In this document: one piece after another, positions 1 through 6,638 of the stretch
Layout: every line of letters starts with the position of its first letter
Numbering within the stretch: position 1 is the stretch's first letter
Source of the DNA: an uncultured Campylobacter sp.
GTDB taxonomy: Bacteria > Campylobacterota > Campylobacteria > Campylobacterales > Campylobacteraceae
Length of the DNA stretch: 9,184 nucleotides
Direction: 5' to 3'
Assembly (NCBI GenBank): GCA_938046705.1
Contig: CALIWP010000201.1
Location: forward strand, 1-9,184
The notes under the pieces: generated by a model
The model's input: only the letters and a program-made list of their open reading frames with translations
What the model was told of the DNA's origin: nothing
Databases searched by the model: none
Made by a program: the position numbers and the translations under genes

Positions 1-55
<55 letters not shown>

Positions 56-347
56 AACCTTCTTTAGCGCAAAGCAAGGCTTTGCTAAGAAGCAACGCTA
101 AAGACTAAAATTGCTCACGCAATCCAAATTAGCGTTTAGCTAAATCAAATTTAATTGATTTAGAATTTATATGAAGTTTTAATCAAAAAACTTTAATTTT
201 ATTAATTAGTTTTATCTCTTATCTACTTTCCAGGGAAAGCCTGATAAAAGATTGGCTCAATCGATCACTTGTTTAGATTTCAAAGATTGACTAATTAGTT
301 TAACAGTGTTAATTTAAAAAACTCGCTTTCTGTGAAGCGGAAAGTGA
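56..347 (-). other. 16S rRNA leader (external transcribed spacer) with several hairpins
   Basis: This ~290-nt AT-rich stretch between a TATAAT box (348-353) and the 16S gene contains no credible ORF. It holds several strong inverted repeats. A 9-bp stem 61-69/96-104 encloses smaller hairpins. There is a 9-bp stem 140-148/155-163, a 7-bp stem 174-180/187-193, and a two-part stem 219-223/243-247 plus 226-231/234-239 with an AG loop. A boxA-like ATCTTTGAAA lies at 278-287 on the minus strand. Family knowledge: rrn leaders carry antitermination boxes and RNase III processing stems. Which hairpins play those roles here is inference. Confidence 0.7.
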
Positions 348-353
348 ATTATA
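348..353 (-). promoter_or_regulatory. Probable -10 box of the rRNA operon promoter
   Basis: The minus strand reads TATAAT, a perfect sigma-70 -10 hexamer, preceded by T-rich sequence as is common in Campylobacter promoters. Transcription would start near 341, about 285 nt upstream of the 16S gene. No good -35 hexamer is visible, which is normal for this genus. The sequence where a -35 would fall overlaps the hairpin at 359-397. It is called because of position and a perfect match; other promoters in the leader cannot be excluded. Confidence 0.55.
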
Positions 354-358
354 TAGAA

Positions 359-397
359 AACATGCTTAAACAAACATAAAATTTGTCTAAGCATGTT
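359..397 (-). terminator. Rho-independent terminator of the DUF945 / rny operon
   Basis: A 10-bp perfect stem pairs AACATGCTTA (359-368) with TAAGCATGTT (388-397). After one mismatch, five more pairs follow (370-374 with 382-386) around a seven-base loop. On the minus strand the stem runs into TTTTC, a short U tract. It begins six bases after the stop codon of the last operon gene, as expected for an intrinsic terminator. The T tract is short, so leakage into the rRNA promoter just beyond it is possible. Confidence 0.75.
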
Positions 398-402
398 GAA
401 TT

Positions 403-1716
403 TTATTGAAGAAGAGATTTTAAGGATAAATTTTCATTAAAGATCAAATCTTGCGTTCTTTTATTGTATTTAAAGATAGTTACGTATTTGCCGCCGTTTT
501 CTTTAAATAGTCCGCCGTTTACGAGCATGGCATTTATCCCCTCTTTTTCCTCGCCGCTGCCGAACATAAACTCTCCTGGCGTCGTATCAAGCTCGATTTT
601 ACCGCTAAAATTTATAGCAGTCGGGATATTTTCAAGCAGATTTTGAGTATCTATGCCGTCCGGATCGATAGAAATCTCAAAATTTGAGACATAACTCTTA
701 CCTGCCGCATTTTTAAAATTTAAATTGTCAAATGTAAGTTTCGGCGCTCTTTTTATAAATTTATCAAGCGCTTGCATTATCGTCGCAAGCTGAGCTTCAG
801 GCTCTCCCTTTGCATTAATAATATCCTCAAACGCACCTTTATCTAAATTTGCAAATTTCGTTTTGATCAAAAAGTCTTTAAATTCATATTTTCCATATTT
901 TATTTTTTCTATAGTACTCGTATCGTCCTGCGTTAGAGTATCGCTTAGCACGGTTAGCTTGGAGTTGCTCGCTATCTTTCCGATCTGCAGAGCCTCGGCG
1001 CCCGAAATGACGTCTATACCGCCAAGCTCAAATTTATAAGTGCTATTTACAAGCGCTTTAGAGATCATTTTCGGCTCGATCGGAGTTTCGTACTTCACGT
1101 CGTAGTCGATATTTTTTATCTTTATAGCGACGCCTTGTTTGCTAGCAAAATCGATAAAGTCGTTTACAAAAGTGGCTCCGGTTATTTTCTTTTCGCCGTT
1201 TAAATCAAAATTTAAAAACGATTTAGCGAGATTTAGCTTATTGCCATCTTGTTCTTTTTGCACTCCGACTAGTTCAAAGACAAATTTTTTATCTCCTCCA
1301 GAAGCGCCGTCGGCGTGAAATTTGATAGGTCTTGTCGTATCAAATATCTCTTTGATAAAATTTTTATACGGATCGTTTAAAAACTCGGCATCGCCCGCAA
1401 CCTCAAATTTACCTAGCAAACTGTCAAAGCCGTGCGATATATTCATGTCGATTTTTATCGCCAGATCCTCGGGCGCGCCGTACTCTTCGCCAAGAGAAAT
1501 GATCTCGTTTATGTAACCTTTAGACAAAACTACGTCATAGTTTGCGTGCGATTTTAGCAGACCGCCCTCAAATACGCTGTTTTTGACCTCCATACCGCTT
1601 GCTTTGATTAGATTCAAAGCCTCGTTATATTTTTCCTCCACCTTGTTTGCGTTAAATTTTAGCCCGCCAAAAACCACTGCGGCTATAATCACCAATACAA
1701 TCAGTACCTTTTTCAT
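403..1716 (-). CDS. DUF945 (YdgA-like) family protein, membrane anchored
   Basis: This 437-residue protein begins with KK and a hydrophobic segment (about residues 4-18, VLIVLVIIAAVVFGG), which acts as a signal anchor. A long periplasm-facing type of domain follows, rich in beta-strand-like repeats with many FxxxG/NxxF elements. No enzymatic motif is visible, and there is no lipobox cysteine. Length and architecture fit DUF945/YdgA, a family of unknown biochemical role. The ATG at 1716 was chosen because AAGGAAGG lies just upstream and it forms an ATGA overlap with the DedA gene stop, the mark of translational coupling. The frame is open 37 codons further upstream to 1827, but only inside the DedA gene. 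It is the last gene of the five-gene minus operon, followed directly by a hairpin terminator. Family assignment is by resemblance; function is unknown. Confidence 0.75.
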   Translation of the reverse strand: MKKVLIVLVIIAAVVFGGLKFNANKVEEKYNEALNLIKASGMEVKNSVFEGGLLKSHANYDVVLSKGYINEIISLGEEYGAPEDLAIKIDMNISHGFDSLLGKFEVAGDAEFLNDPYKNFIKEIFDTTRPIKFHADGASGGDKKFVFELVGVQKEQDGNKLNLAKSFLNFDLNGEKKITGATFVNDFIDFASKQGVAIKIKNIDYDVKYETPIEPKMISKALVNSTYKFELGGIDVISGAEALQIGKIASNSKLTVLSDTLTQDDTSTIEKIKYGKYEFKDFLIKTKFANLDKGAFEDIINAKGEPEAQLATIMQALDKFIKRAPKLTFDNLNFKNAAGKSYVSNFEISIDPDGIDTQNLLENIPTAINFSGKIELDTTPGEFMFGSGEEKEGINAMLVNGGLFKENGGKYVTIFKYNKRTQDLIFNENLSLKSLLQ

Positions 1717-2285
1717 TCCGACCTTCCTTTCTTTTTCGTCGCTTGTTGTAGATATACCCAGATGAGAGTCAGTAGCGAAAACATCGCAACCGGCATCAGC
1801 CAGCCGTTTTCGCCCATAAAATCCCACGCTCGCTCAAACGCCTCGCCCGCCCAAAAGCTGCCAAGCCCGAGCAAAACTGCCCAAGCTACCGCGCTAACAA
1901 CGTTTATGACGCTAAATTTGGCAAACGAATACTTCGTAAGCCCGATAGCAAGCGGGATGAGAGTCTTTAGTCCGTAGATAAATTTTTTGAAAAATATTAT
2001 TTTATTTCCGTGCTGCTTGAATAAAATTTGAGAGAAGGCAAGTTTGCGTTTGTGTTTAGCAAGATACGGCATCACGGCCGCGCGGTTATACCTGCTGACG
2101 TAAAAAAGCAAAGTATCTCCGATAGCATTAGCGACCGCCGCCAGTACGATACTCACGGTTATGTCCATCTTGCCTAGATGAGCTAGCACGCCAGCTGCGA
2201 TGATAGCAACCATGCCTCCTCCAAGCGAATATAAAAACACTATCACGTACCCGTAGGTCGATAGCGAGGTTAGCATCTCTTGCAA
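1713..2285 (-). CDS. DedA family (VTT/SNARE-associated domain) membrane protein
   Basis: This 190-residue polytopic inner-membrane protein has hydrophobic stretches at about 12-37, 45-63, 103-117, 126-147 and 163-180. The DedA core is recognisable: GDTLLFYVSRYNR (56-68) and FFKKFIYGLKTLIPLAIGL (98-116), matching the family's GD..Y..(G/S)R and F.(R)F.PG.(R)T..... AG blocks. DedA proteins are implicated in lipid carrier or phospholipid transport and in envelope homeostasis; the substrate here is not predictable. The arginines of the second block are lysines, and the usual acidic/proline-rich N-terminal motif is replaced by SLGGG (20-24). The start is a TTG at 2285, six bases after AAAGG; the in-frame ATG at 2276 has no suitable Shine-Dalgarno. 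The gap from the SYLF gene is 9 nt, and its stop overlaps the DUF945 ATG. Confidence 0.85.
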   Translation of the reverse strand: MQEMLTSLSTYGYVIVFLYSLGGGMVAIIAAGVLAHLGKMDITVSIVLAAVANAIGDTLLFYVSRYNRAAVMPYLAKHKRKLAFSQILFKQHGNKIIFFKKFIYGLKTLIPLAIGLTKYSFAKFSVINVVSAVAWAVLLGLGSFWAGEAFERAWDFMGENGWLMPVAMFSLLTLIWVYLQQATKKKGRSE

Positions 2286-2294
2286 ATTTGGCCT

Positions 2295-2885
2295 TTAGTA
2301 TTTTGAGATAGCGCCCATTAGCGCGTTATATCCATAGCTATCCATCCTTAGAGGCGCGTCGTTAGTTTTAGCTAGCACCGCTCCGCCAAAGCTCGCCCCC
2401 GCAAAAAACCCGTCGTTGTCCGTATATGCGTAGATATCGCTCGTAAAGCTAAAATCGCTTACTTTCCCGTAAAATTTACCCGTATCGGCAAACGCAAACG
2501 ATGCGTCGGCGTTTATCGTGATTTTGGCGTCTTTTATATCGGCTACGAGGCTATCTTTTAGGATAAAAAGCACGAGCGAGCTATTTTCGTAGCCTAGCTG
2601 CAATCCGATACTGCCGCCGCTAATGTCTACTACCATCATTTCGCTGGGTGCATACGGGTTTCCCACGAGCATCACGCCCTTGCCGTGCATACCGCCCAGT
2701 ACAAAGCCCACCTTGGTGATACTTGGAAAAACGACGACCGCTTTTGCATTTTGGAGCAAAGCCTTAACCGGCGCATCAGAGTTTTTACGCATCGTCGTCG
2801 TAAAAGAATTTGATGCGTTTAGCACGAGTTCGTCGTTTGCCGCGAGCGCTAAAACGCAAAAAATCGCTAGTAAAATTTTTCTCAT
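2295..2885 (-). CDS. SYLF / YSC84 domain lipid-binding-type secreted protein
   Basis: This 196-residue protein starts with a classical signal peptide (MRKILLAIFCVLALAA, cleavage likely near residue 15-16). The rest is one SYLF (YSC84, formerly DUF500) domain. FPSITKVGFVLGGMHGKGV (53-71), GGSIGLQLGYENSSLVLFIL (90-109) and YAYTDNDGFFAGASFGGAVL (152-171) match its three conserved glycine-rich blocks. Eukaryotic SYLF proteins bind phosphoinositides. Bacterial ones are periplasmic or outer-membrane associated with unclear roles. The ATG at 2885 has TTTAGG upstream at normal spacing. It lies 18 nt after rny and 9 nt before the DedA gene, and its TAA stop forms part of the DedA Shine-Dalgarno (TAAAGG). 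The start and family are secure; the role in envelope lipid handling is inferred from family and neighbours. Confidence 0.85.
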   Translation of the reverse strand: MRKILLAIFCVLALAANDELVLNASNSFTTTMRKNSDAPVKALLQNAKAVVVFPSITKVGFVLGGMHGKGVMLVGNPYAPSEMMVVDISGGSIGLQLGYENSSLVLFILKDSLVADIKDAKITINADASFAFADTGKFYGKVSDFSFTSDIYAYTDNDGFFAGASFGGAVLAKTNDAPLRMDSYGYNALMGAISKY

Positions 2886-2903
2886 TTTCTACCTAAATTT
2901 GAC

Positions 2904-4457
2904 CTATTTCGCCATTTCTATGGCTCTAGTTTCGCGTATCACGTTTACTTTGATCTCGCCAGGATACTGCACCTTACTCTCGATCTCTGCGGCGATTTCT
3001 TTAGCTACGAGCACCGCTTCGTCGTCGTTTATGAGCTTTGCGTTTGCGATGACGCGGATCTCGCGACCGGCATTTATCGCGTATGCCTGCTTGATACCTT
3101 CTTTGCTTTTTGCGATGTTTTCTATCTCTTCGACGCGTTTTAGGAAGCTCTCGAGTACCTCTCTACGCGCTCCTGGGCGAGCCGCGCTTAGAGCGTCCGC
3201 AGCGCAAACGGCGGCGCTTTCTACGCTAGTGGCCTCCTCGTGTCCGTGGTGGGCATAGATGGCGTTTATGACTACGGGATGTTCTTTGTAGCGTTTGCAA
3301 ATTTCAGCGCCCAGATCGACGTGGCTACCCTCAAATTCATGCGTCAAGGCCTTGCCGATATCGTGCAGCAAGCCCGCTCTTTTGGCTAACTTTTCATCCC
3401 CGCCCGTTTCAGCGGCGATGATGCCGGCAAGATGAGCCACCTCTAGGCTGTGCGCGAGGGCGTTTTGTCCGTAGCTGGCTCTAAATTTTAGCTTGCCGAT
3501 TAGTTTCATTATCTCCGGATGGATTTTGCTAAGGCCTAGGTCGATGACGATATTTTCGCCCTCCTCTAGGATCGAGGCTTCAAATTCTTCGCACACTTTT
3601 TTGTGTAGATCCTCTATCCTTGCAGGCTGGATTCGGCCGTCTTGCACCAAAAGCTCTATCACGCGCGTCGCGATCGCCCTTCTATAGAGGTTAAAGCTGC
3701 TTAACGTGATAGCGTGCGGCATATCGTCGATGATGATATCTACGCCTAGCACCATTTCTAGGGTCTTGATATTGCGCCCCTCTTTGCCGATTATACGGCC
3801 TTTTAGCTCGTCGTTTTTGATATCCACGACGTTTATCAGGCGCTCGGCGGCAAATTCCCCAGCAAACCTCGACGTAGCCTGCGCCAAAATATAATTCACG
3901 CGCTTTTTAGCTTCGCGTTTAGCCTCTTCTTCGTGTTTTCGTACGATGTGAGCGATCTCGGCGCGGCTTTTTTCCTCTACTTTTTTTAGCACCTCTTCAC
4001 GCGCCTCTTCTTGCGTGAGGCCGGCAGCGTGCTCGAGTACTTTTAGCGCCTCTTGTAGTTTGGCTTGATAGCTTGCTTTTAGCCCGATTCCTTCCTCGTA
4101 GACGCTTTTTGCTTCATTTCGGGATTTTTCTAGCTCCGCTTTGCTTTCGTTTAAAATTTCTTGCTCGTTTAGCAGAGTTTGCTCTTTTTTACCGATCTCT
4201 TCAAATTTTTGCGTGTATTCTTTTTGTAGTTTTACGGTTTTGTCGTCGTATTTTTTCTTGGCTTCAAATTCAGCCTCTTGGACTTGGATTTTAGCGTCTT
4301 TTAGCGTGCGCTCAGCCTCAAATTCTATCGCTTTAGCCTTTGCTTTAGCCTGCTCTAAAAATATATTGTAGTTCGCGTCGTTGATTTTTTTAGCGATGAG
4401 ATAGCCTGCGCCAGCGCCCACTGCACCTGTTCCTAAGCCGATTAAAATCTCTATCAT
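2904..4457 (-). CDS. rny: Ribonuclease Y
   Basis: This 517-residue RNase Y is a membrane-tethered endoribonuclease that starts mRNA decay. All family parts are present in order. An N-terminal membrane segment (residues 2-21, glycine rich) is followed by a long charged coiled coil (about 30-195). Then comes a KH RNA-binding domain with GRIIGKEGRNIKTLE (220-234) and an HD phosphohydrolase domain with H336 (ALAHSLEVAHLAG) and the metal-binding pair H365-D366 (LLHDIGKA). H379, HHGH (403-406) and D421 (AADALSAARPGARRE) complete the HD domain. Length is typical (about 515-520). The ATG at 4457 follows GAGGA at good spacing. The first 68 nt overlap the 3' end of the cyclo-ligase gene, so translation is probably coupled. 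It is second in the minus operon. From memory, the same neighbour pair occurs in C. jejuni. Confidence 0.97.
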   Translation of the reverse strand: MIEILIGLGTGAVGAGAGYLIAKKINDANYNIFLEQAKAKAKAIEFEAERTLKDAKIQVQEAEFEAKKKYDDKTVKLQKEYTQKFEEIGKKEQTLLNEQEILNESKAELEKSRNEAKSVYEEGIGLKASYQAKLQEALKVLEHAAGLTQEEAREEVLKKVEEKSRAEIAHIVRKHEEEAKREAKKRVNYILAQATSRFAGEFAAERLINVVDIKNDELKGRIIGKEGRNIKTLEMVLGVDIIIDDMPHAITLSSFNLYRRAIATRVIELLVQDGRIQPARIEDLHKKVCEEFEASILEEGENIVIDLGLSKIHPEIMKLIGKLKFRASYGQNALAHSLEVAHLAGIIAAETGGDEKLAKRAGLLHDIGKALTHEFEGSHVDLGAEICKRYKEHPVVINAIYAHHGHEEATSVESAAVCAADALSAARPGARREVLESFLKRVEEIENIAKSKEGIKQAYAINAGREIRVIANAKLINDDEAVLVAKEIAAEIESKVQYPGEIKVNVIRETRAIEMAK

Positions 4458-5028
4458 AGATTCCTCTTTTTACGTAAATTTTGCTCGGGGTCAGGTAAAA
4501 ATCACAAGTGACATCGTGATCTTCGGATATGATTTCATTAGTAAAATTGTCTAAAATTTCAACGAATATCAAGGTAGGTCGGTAAGGCAAATTTGCAAAA
4601 AATCTATCGTAAAAACCTTTACCGTGCCCTATTCGCGCCATATTTCCGTCCACCCCGAGAGTCGGAACTATAGCTACGTCTATACGCTTTTTAAATATCT
4701 TGGTACTTAGTGGCTCTTTTACGCCAAATTTCGTCCGAGATATAAGCGGTAGCCTAGATTTTACCATTTCTAAACTAATACCAAGCATAAACGGAACGAA
4801 AATCTCATACTTTTTGGCTAGTTCGCGCCTCAAAATGTAGAAATTTGGCTCATAGGAAAGGGGATTAAATATCAAAATCCGTTTCGCTTTAAGCTCGGTT
4901 AGCAAATTTAAAAGCGGCTTAAACATCTTATAGTGTTTTGCCCGCGCCGAAATTTGAACCTCTTTTTTCAAAATCCGTTTCGCATCACGCCTAAACTCTT
5001 CTTTTATCAAATTTAACGCTCGTTTCAT
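4390..5028 (-). CDS. 5-formyltetrahydrofolate cyclo-ligase family protein
   Basis: This 212-residue cytoplasmic protein of the MTHFS/YgfA family performs ATP-dependent conversion of 5-formyl-THF to 5,10-methenyl-THF. The diagnostic block GVDGNMARIGHGKGFYDRF (125-143) contains the G-x-G-x-G-[FY]-Y-D-R nucleotide/folate motif. The N-terminal basic helix (KEEFRRDAKRIL, 9-20) and the LSYEPN segment (57-62) are also as in the family. The domain appears to end near residue 188. The remaining 24 residues (GIYDRDFNRLRNRCSGRWRR onward) are arginine rich and encoded mostly inside rny in another frame, so they may be a non-conserved tail. The ATG at 5028 lacks a clear Shine-Dalgarno, and a possible -10 box lies only about 9 nt upstream. 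It is first in the minus operon and diverges from the thioredoxin gene. Confidence 0.88.
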   Translation of the reverse strand: MKRALNLIKEEFRRDAKRILKKEVQISARAKHYKMFKPLLNLLTELKAKRILIFNPLSYEPNFYILRRELAKKYEIFVPFMLGISLEMVKSRLPLISRTKFGVKEPLSTKIFKKRIDVAIVPTLGVDGNMARIGHGKGFYDRFFANLPYRPTLIFVEILDNFTNEIISEDHDVTCDFYLTPSKIYVKRGIYDRDFNRLRNRCSGRWRRLSHR

Positions 5029-5080
5029 AAATTTTATGTATAATTCAAGCCTAAAATCAATCTTAGACAGGAATTATTAA
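5029..5080. promoter_or_regulatory. Divergent promoter region, cyclo-ligase (-) / thioredoxin-ftsY (+)
   Basis: Only 52 bp separate the two divergent start codons. On the plus strand TATAAT occupies 5039-5044, preceded by TG (TGTATAAT begins at 5037), with a start expected near 5051 and a ~30-nt leader. The Shine-Dalgarno AGGAA (5069-5073) is 7 nt before the ATG at 5081. On the minus strand the same bases give TATACA (5037-5042), and TAAGAT lies at 5060-5065; either could serve the cyclo-ligase operon. The plus box is a perfect match; the minus assignment is tentative. Confidence 0.6.
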
Positions 5081-5665
5081 ATGAAAATAAATCTTTTGAT
5101 TATACCATTTTTGGCGCTACTTTTGGGCGGCTGCGGTAGCGAAAACAAAAGCGACGCAAACAAAACTAGTGATGCGACGCCGACAACAACCACGTCCGCT
5201 CCGACTCAAAACCAAAGCGCAAGCGCAAGCATAGAAGCGCCGTTTGAGCTAACGCTAATGGACGAGAGCAAGATGACTCTACAAAAATTTGACAAAGGCT
5301 TCAAAGTCGAGGGTAACGACGAGGCGATTTTGTTTAACTTTTTCGCCACTTGGTGTCCGCCGTGCAAGGCAGAAATCCCGCACCTAAACAACCTAAGCGA
5401 TAAATTTAAAGGCAAGCTAAAAATCGTAAGCGTACTTATGGAGGATAAATCAAAAGACGAAATAGACGCGTTTATGAAGAAATTTAAAATAAATTTCGGC
5501 ATTAGTTACGGCGAAAATAACTTCCTCTTTGCAAAAGCTCTAGGCGGGGTCGTAGGCATCCCATACATGGTGCTTTATAAACCAAATGGCGAATACGCCA
5601 CGCACTACGTCGGACTCGTGCCGGAAGAGATGCTAGAAAGCGATATAAATAAGGTAATCAACTAA
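5081..5665 (+). CDS. TlpA/ResA-like thioredoxin-fold lipoprotein
   Basis: This 194-residue exported disulfide oxidoreductase has a lipoprotein signal peptide ending in LLGGC (lipid-modified Cys18). A low-complexity Ser/Thr/Ala/Asn linker (19-52) leads to a thioredoxin fold with the active site WCPPC (91-95) in FNFFATWCPPCKAEIP. The cis-proline is at GIP (159-161), followed by the strand MVLYKPNGE. The CPPC type and the lipid anchor fit TlpA/ResA-type periplasmic thiol reductases used in cytochrome c maturation or disulfide handling; the specific partner cannot be told. The ATG at 5081 has AGGAA 7 nt upstream and a perfect TATAAT behind it. Its TAA overlaps the ftsY ATG (TAATG), so the two are translationally coupled. 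From memory this pair is kept in other campylobacters (Cj1207c-Cj1206c). Confidence 0.92.
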   Translation: MKINLLIIPFLALLLGGCGSENKSDANKTSDATPTTTTSAPTQNQSASASIEAPFELTLMDESKMTLQKFDKGFKVEGNDEAILFNFFATWCPPCKAEIPHLNNLSDKFKGKLKIVSVLMEDKSKDEIDAFMKKFKINFGISYGENNFLFAKALGGVVGIPYMVLYKPNGEYATHYVGLVPEEMLESDINKVIN

Positions 5666-6534
5666 TGTTTGGCTTTTTAAAAAAGGGGCTTGATAAGACG
5701 CTTGCGGCGATCCGCTCGTCAAAACCAGCCGACAAAAAAATCTCAAAGGAAATTTTAGAAGAGATCCTGCTCGAAGCCGACATCGCCTACGAGATCGTCG
5801 AGGAGGTCCTCTACTACCTACCGCCGCAAAACGAAGTAAAAAAAGACGACCTAAAGCGACTTTTAAATACCTATTTCATATATGAAAACGAGCGCGAGGC
5901 AAAAAGCGGAAAGCCTTTTGTGGAGCTGATTTTGGGCGTAAACGGAGCTGGTAAAACGACCACGATCGCAAAGCTTGCGAATTTATATAAAAATGAAGGC
6001 AAAAGTGTTATTTTAGGCGCTTGCGATACATTTAGAGCCGGTGCCATCGAGCAGCTACGCCAGTGGGCGATCAGGACGGACGTTCCTATCGTCGCTACGC
6101 AGCAGGGTCACGATCCATCTGCAGTCGCCTTTGACACGATCAGCTCGGCTGTTGCCAAAAATCTCGACAACGTCATCCTAGACACCGCCGGCCGCCTGCA
6201 AAATCAAACTAATTTAGCCAATGAGCTAAGCAAGATCGTGCGCATCGCAGACAGAGCCTATGCAGGCGCGCCACACCGCAAGATCCTGATCCTCGACGGC
6301 ACTCAGGGTAATGCTGGCCTCGCTCAAGCAAAGGCCTTTAACGATATCGTGAGCCTTGACGGCGTCATCATCACTAAGCTTGATGGGACCCCAAAAGGCG
6401 GAGCACTTTTTGGCGTCGCGCGCGAGCTAGAGCTGCCGATACTCTACATCGGCACCGGCGAGACGATGAACGATCTAGTGAAATTTGACCCGCACGATTT
6501 CGTAGATACTATCGTGGATGAAATTTACGCCTAA
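5665..6534 (+). CDS. ftsY: Signal recognition particle receptor FtsY
   Basis: This 289-residue SRP GTPase docks ribosome-SRP complexes at the membrane for co-translational insertion. It has a short amphipathic N terminus (MFGFLKKGLDKTLAAI) with no acidic A domain, then the helical N domain (to about 80). The NG GTPase motifs follow: G1 GVNGAGKT (91-98), DTFRAGA (121-127, usually DTFRAAA), G3 DTAGR (173-177), DGTQGN (211-216), G4 TKLDG (237-241) and the closing GTGE (263-266). The length is what is expected for epsilonproteobacterial FtsY lacking the A domain. TKLDGTPKGG carries Pro where Ala is usual. The start overlaps the thioredoxin stop by one base. The stop codon lies in the loop of the terminator hairpin. 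In C. jejuni radA follows (from memory); here it does not. Confidence 0.97.
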   Translation: MFGFLKKGLDKTLAAIRSSKPADKKISKEILEEILLEADIAYEIVEEVLYYLPPQNEVKKDDLKRLLNTYFIYENEREAKSGKPFVELILGVNGAGKTTTIAKLANLYKNEGKSVILGACDTFRAGAIEQLRQWAIRTDVPIVATQQGHDPSAVAFDTISSAVAKNLDNVILDTAGRLQNQTNLANELSKIVRIADRAYAGAPHRKILILDGTQGNAGLAQAKAFNDIVSLDGVIITKLDGTPKGGALFGVARELELPILYIGTGETMNDLVKFDPHDFVDTIVDEIYA

Positions 6535-6560
6535 ATTTTGGGCGTAAATTTTAGCTTTTT
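6521..6560 (+). terminator. Rho-independent terminator of the thioredoxin-ftsY operon
   Basis: A perfect 11-bp stem pairs AAATTTACGCC (6521-6531) with GGCGTAAATTT (6541-6551). The 9-base loop (6532-6540) begins with the ftsY stop codon TAA. A T-run (6556-6560) follows a few bases later. The left arm encodes the last four codons of ftsY, so the terminator is embedded in the coding end. A strong hairpin with a moderate U tract makes this a confident call. Confidence 0.85.
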
Positions 6561-6596
6561 AAATTTATCCCCCCACTTAAATTTGCAAATTTTATA

Positions 6597-6602
6597 TACA
6601 AT
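6597..6602 (+). promoter_or_regulatory. Candidate -10 box for the SUFU gene
   Basis: TACAAT (6597-6602) follows a T/A-rich run (TTTTATA), giving a likely start near 6609 and a leader of about 30 nt. A good Shine-Dalgarno AAAAGG (6626-6631) lies 7 nt before the ATG at 6639. No convincing -35 is seen. Because the ftsY terminator lies just upstream, the gene needs its own promoter, which supports this site. Confidence 0.5.
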
Positions 6603-6638
6603 AACCGCGTTTAACGCAATCTACTAAAAGGCATAAAA

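Noticed and set aside
1717..1827. A 37-codon N-terminal extension of the DUF945 protein
   Set aside because: It lies inside the DedA gene and has no hydrophobic or signal character. The ATG at 1716 has AAGGAAGG upstream and begins a proper signal anchor.
2623..3258. A 211-codon plus-strand open frame antisense to rny and the SYLF gene
   Set aside because: It lies opposite two clear genes, has a Ser/Ala/Ile-rich composition typical of antisense frames, and shows no Shine-Dalgarno or domain pattern.
4073..4371. Two plus-strand frames of ~75 codons within rny
   Set aside because: They are Phe/Leu/Ser-rich reverse reading of the Lys/Glu-rich coiled coil, the usual artefact of such repeats.
5206..5502. 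A 98-codon minus frame inside the thioredoxin gene
   Set aside because: It is antisense to a well-supported lipoprotein gene with no start signals.
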